Assembly (NCBI RefSeq): GCF_018130785.1
Contig: NZ_JAFCJT010000001.1
Span: 620,001-684,000, forward strand
Source of the DNA: Bradyrhizobium liaoningense
GTDB lineage: Bacteria > Pseudomonadota > Alphaproteobacteria > Rhizobiales > Xanthobacteraceae
Direction of reading: 5' to 3'
Length of the DNA: 64,000 bases
Positions 63,701 through 64,000 of the stretch are shown piece after piece. The position numbers and the translations under genes are program-made. Position 1 is the first letter of the stretch; each line of letters starts with the position of its first letter. The notes under the pieces are model-generated. The model was not told where the DNA came from and did no database searches. It saw only the letters and a list, made by a program, of their open reading frames with translations.

Positions 63701-63789
63701 TCCTCGATGCGCTCGATCGAACGCCCGACCCACGGTCTGTCGCCACCTTGATCAACCGAATTTGCGGATTGAACCGCAGCCTGCACCAT
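60778..63789 (-). CDS. hmfA: Molybdenum large subunit fused to a CoxG (SRPBCC) domain, probable 2-furoyl-CoA dehydrogenase
   Basis: The product is 1003 residues. Residues about 1-800 are a xanthine-dehydrogenase-family large subunit: G-G-S-F-G-V-K-Q at 258-265, R-G-F-G-G-P-Q at 375-381, and the base Glu773 in G-V-G-E-G-N. The CO dehydrogenase active-site motifs are absent. After a proline/alanine linker, residues about 833-980 are a CoxG-like SRPBCC domain (V-W-A-M-L-L-D-P-A-T-L-Q, V-I-P-G-C-Q) ending in a hydrophobic tail, L-F-A-V-L-A-K-I-A-S-L-F. It would hydroxylate furoyl-CoA at C5. The fused domain may tether the enzyme to the membrane or supply quinone, as proposed for CoxG. GGGAGG lies 11 bases before the start. 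Confidence 0.8.
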   Translation of the reverse strand: MVQAAVQSANSVDQGGDRPWVGRSIERIEDAALLSGRGRFIDDLGVLPGTLHATILRSPHAHADIVSIDTEAAKRLPGVAAVLTGEDVKAVTTTLVVGVKAPVECWPIAIDRVRYVGEPVAVVVATDRARAEDAAELINVEYRPRGAVVDPLGAIAPGAPVLHDGFPGNLASERAFRYGDSEKAFAEAPHRFSIDIRYPRNSCTPIETYGVVASHDAGEDAYEVLANFQGPFSIHTVIARALKVPGNRLRLRTPPDSGGSFGVKQGVFPYIVLIAAAARVTGKPVKWIEDRLEHLTASVSATNRATTLSAAVAADGKILALDWDQVEDCGAHLRAPEPATLYRMHGNLTGAYDIRHVKIRNRVVVTNKTPTGLNRGFGGPQVYFALERLVQRIAIGLGLDPLDVIKRNLIDAGAFPYRTATGALLDSGNYQGAVARAVEQGRLAELKAKRDEARAQGRLYGIGFTAVVEPSVSNMGYITTVLTAAERRKAGPKNGAQATATVGLDPVGSVTVHVASVPQGQGHRTVLSQVVADVFGLQPRDIRVNTEIDTAKDAWSIASGNYASRFAAAVAGTAKIAAQRVAGRLARIAAGQLNVEAADIVFAKGFVASKHNPENRIAFARVAALSHWSPGSLPDDAGQTIRETVFWTPPELTPPDEDDRINSSLCHGFIFDFCGVEIDRTTLETRIDRYVTMHDCGTILHPGMVNGQIRGGFAQALGAALYEEYAYADDGSFLTGTLADYLLPTTTEVPEPEIIHMETPSPFTPLGAKGVGEGNCMSTPVCLANAVADALGVADITLPLVPARLAELVRGAEPPPPAGGATAAPVREGDRRLRGEGEASVKGAPEQVWAMLLDPATLQSVIPGCQSVDKITDTHFRADVTLGIGPVSGRYRADVELFDLDPPRAVTLRGGATGALGFGNAEGRITLAPDGSGGTKLTYSYDAAIGGKVASIGGRLLDGATRVIIGQFFTALARKAGGGGAEGGGFSLFAVLAKIASLFGGRR

Positions 63790-63931
63790 GTCCCGGCATA
63801 CCTCCCGACGCGTTCTTTGACGCGACGGTGACGTTTGTCAGGACAGGCGTGCAGGGCCCATACCGCCCGCTCTCACGACTTACCAAATCGTCTCATTCGA
63901 GAGCGTGCAGCGCAGTATCAGTCCGCAAGAA
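63790..63931. promoter_or_regulatory. Promoter region of the hmf operon
   Basis: This 142-base gap lies between hmfA and the AraC-type gene. An imperfect palindrome, ACGACTTACCAAATCGT, lies at 63875-63891 (six of eight pairs match) and could be a regulator site. No gene is seen. Confidence 0.35.
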
Positions 63932-64000
63932 TCAACCTGCGAGACGCGAGACGTTGCGAAACTCGCGTGGGCTGACGCCGGCATGATCGCGGAAGAACCG
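63932..64000 (-). CDS. AraC-family transcriptional regulator, C-terminal end (cut by window edge)
   Basis: Only the last 22 residues are present, in frame to the right edge and ending with TGA at 63934-63932. F-F-R-D-H-A-G-V-S-P-R-E-F-R is the end of the second helix-turn-helix of AraC/XylS regulators. It precedes hmfA on the same strand and probably controls the furoate operon. Confidence 0.75.
   Translation of the reverse strand, partial: RFFRDHAGVSPREFRNVSRLAG

Noticed and set aside
60778-63789. Aerobic CO dehydrogenase large subunit
   Set aside because: The form I (A-Y-x-C-S-F-R) and form II (A-Y-R-G-A-G-R) motifs are absent; the site reads N-R-G-F-G-G-P-Q as in xanthine-dehydrogenase-type enzymes.
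1-64000. Insertion sequences, CRISPR arrays, tRNA/rRNA genes
   Set aside because: I found no transposase-like protein, no regularly spaced repeats and no recognisable tRNA or rRNA sequence.

Overview
The window looks like chromosomal DNA of an alphaproteobacterium of the Bradyrhizobium type. The evidence is the uniformly GC-rich sequence with strong third-position GC, the dense catabolic operons with several ABC importers, and a palindromic intergenic repeat at about 52.2 kb of the kind scattered through Bradyrhizobium genomes. The species cannot be named from this sequence alone. I saw no tRNA, rRNA, CRISPR array, transposase or origin.

Layout. (1) 1-8487: the edge of a surface-polysaccharide region. 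It holds an O-antigen-ligase-like protein (cut by the left edge), a CelD/BcsL-type acyltransferase, a flavin monooxygenase, a Wzx-type flippase, a GT4 glycosyltransferase and a protein with a GINT1-like domain. (2) 8567-13741, minus strand: a CUT2 (ribose/xylose class) sugar importer with a xylulokinase. (3) 13755-25662: a LysR regulator, and divergent from it a long plus-strand operon. That operon encodes a Dabb protein, maleylacetate reductase, an amidohydrolase, a beta-hydroxyacid dehydrogenase, hydroxyquinol 1,2-dioxygenase, a GlcD-type FAD oxidase, a second complete CUT2 importer and a YciI protein. It couples uptake of a sugar- or cyclitol-like molecule to the hydroxyquinol ring-cleavage route. 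(4) 25634-36469, minus strand: two consecutive oligopeptide/nickel-class ABC importers of different design. (5) 36579-52196, almost all minus strand: a hydantoin/amide island. It has a flavin monooxygenase, SDR, epimerase, D-hydantoinase, hydantoin-racemase-like protein, flavin reductase, N-carbamoyl-D-amino-acid hydrolase, acyl-CoA synthetase, class III aminotransferase, HyuB, HyuA and a MocR regulator. (6) 52377-64000, minus strand: an aldehyde dehydrogenase, GMC oxidoreductase, MFS transporter and a five-gene set in the hmfEDCBA order, with the end of an AraC-type regulator at the right edge.

How it fits together. Block 6 reads as a furfural/2-furoate pathway. Alcohol or aldehyde would be oxidised by the GMC and ALDH enzymes. 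Furoate would be activated to furoyl-CoA (HmfD), hydroxylated by the molybdenum enzyme HmfABC, and released as 2-oxoglutarate by HmfE. Block 5 combines two unrelated hydantoin-opening chemistries with import systems and downstream amino-group removal. Block 3 ends in beta-ketoadipate, but the step that makes hydroxyquinol is not encoded by an obvious monooxygenase. The most interesting open points are the natural substrate of the sugar-importer/hydroxyquinol operon, the substrate of the hydantoin island, and the fusion of a CoxG (SRPBCC) domain to the furoyl-CoA dehydrogenase large subunit.
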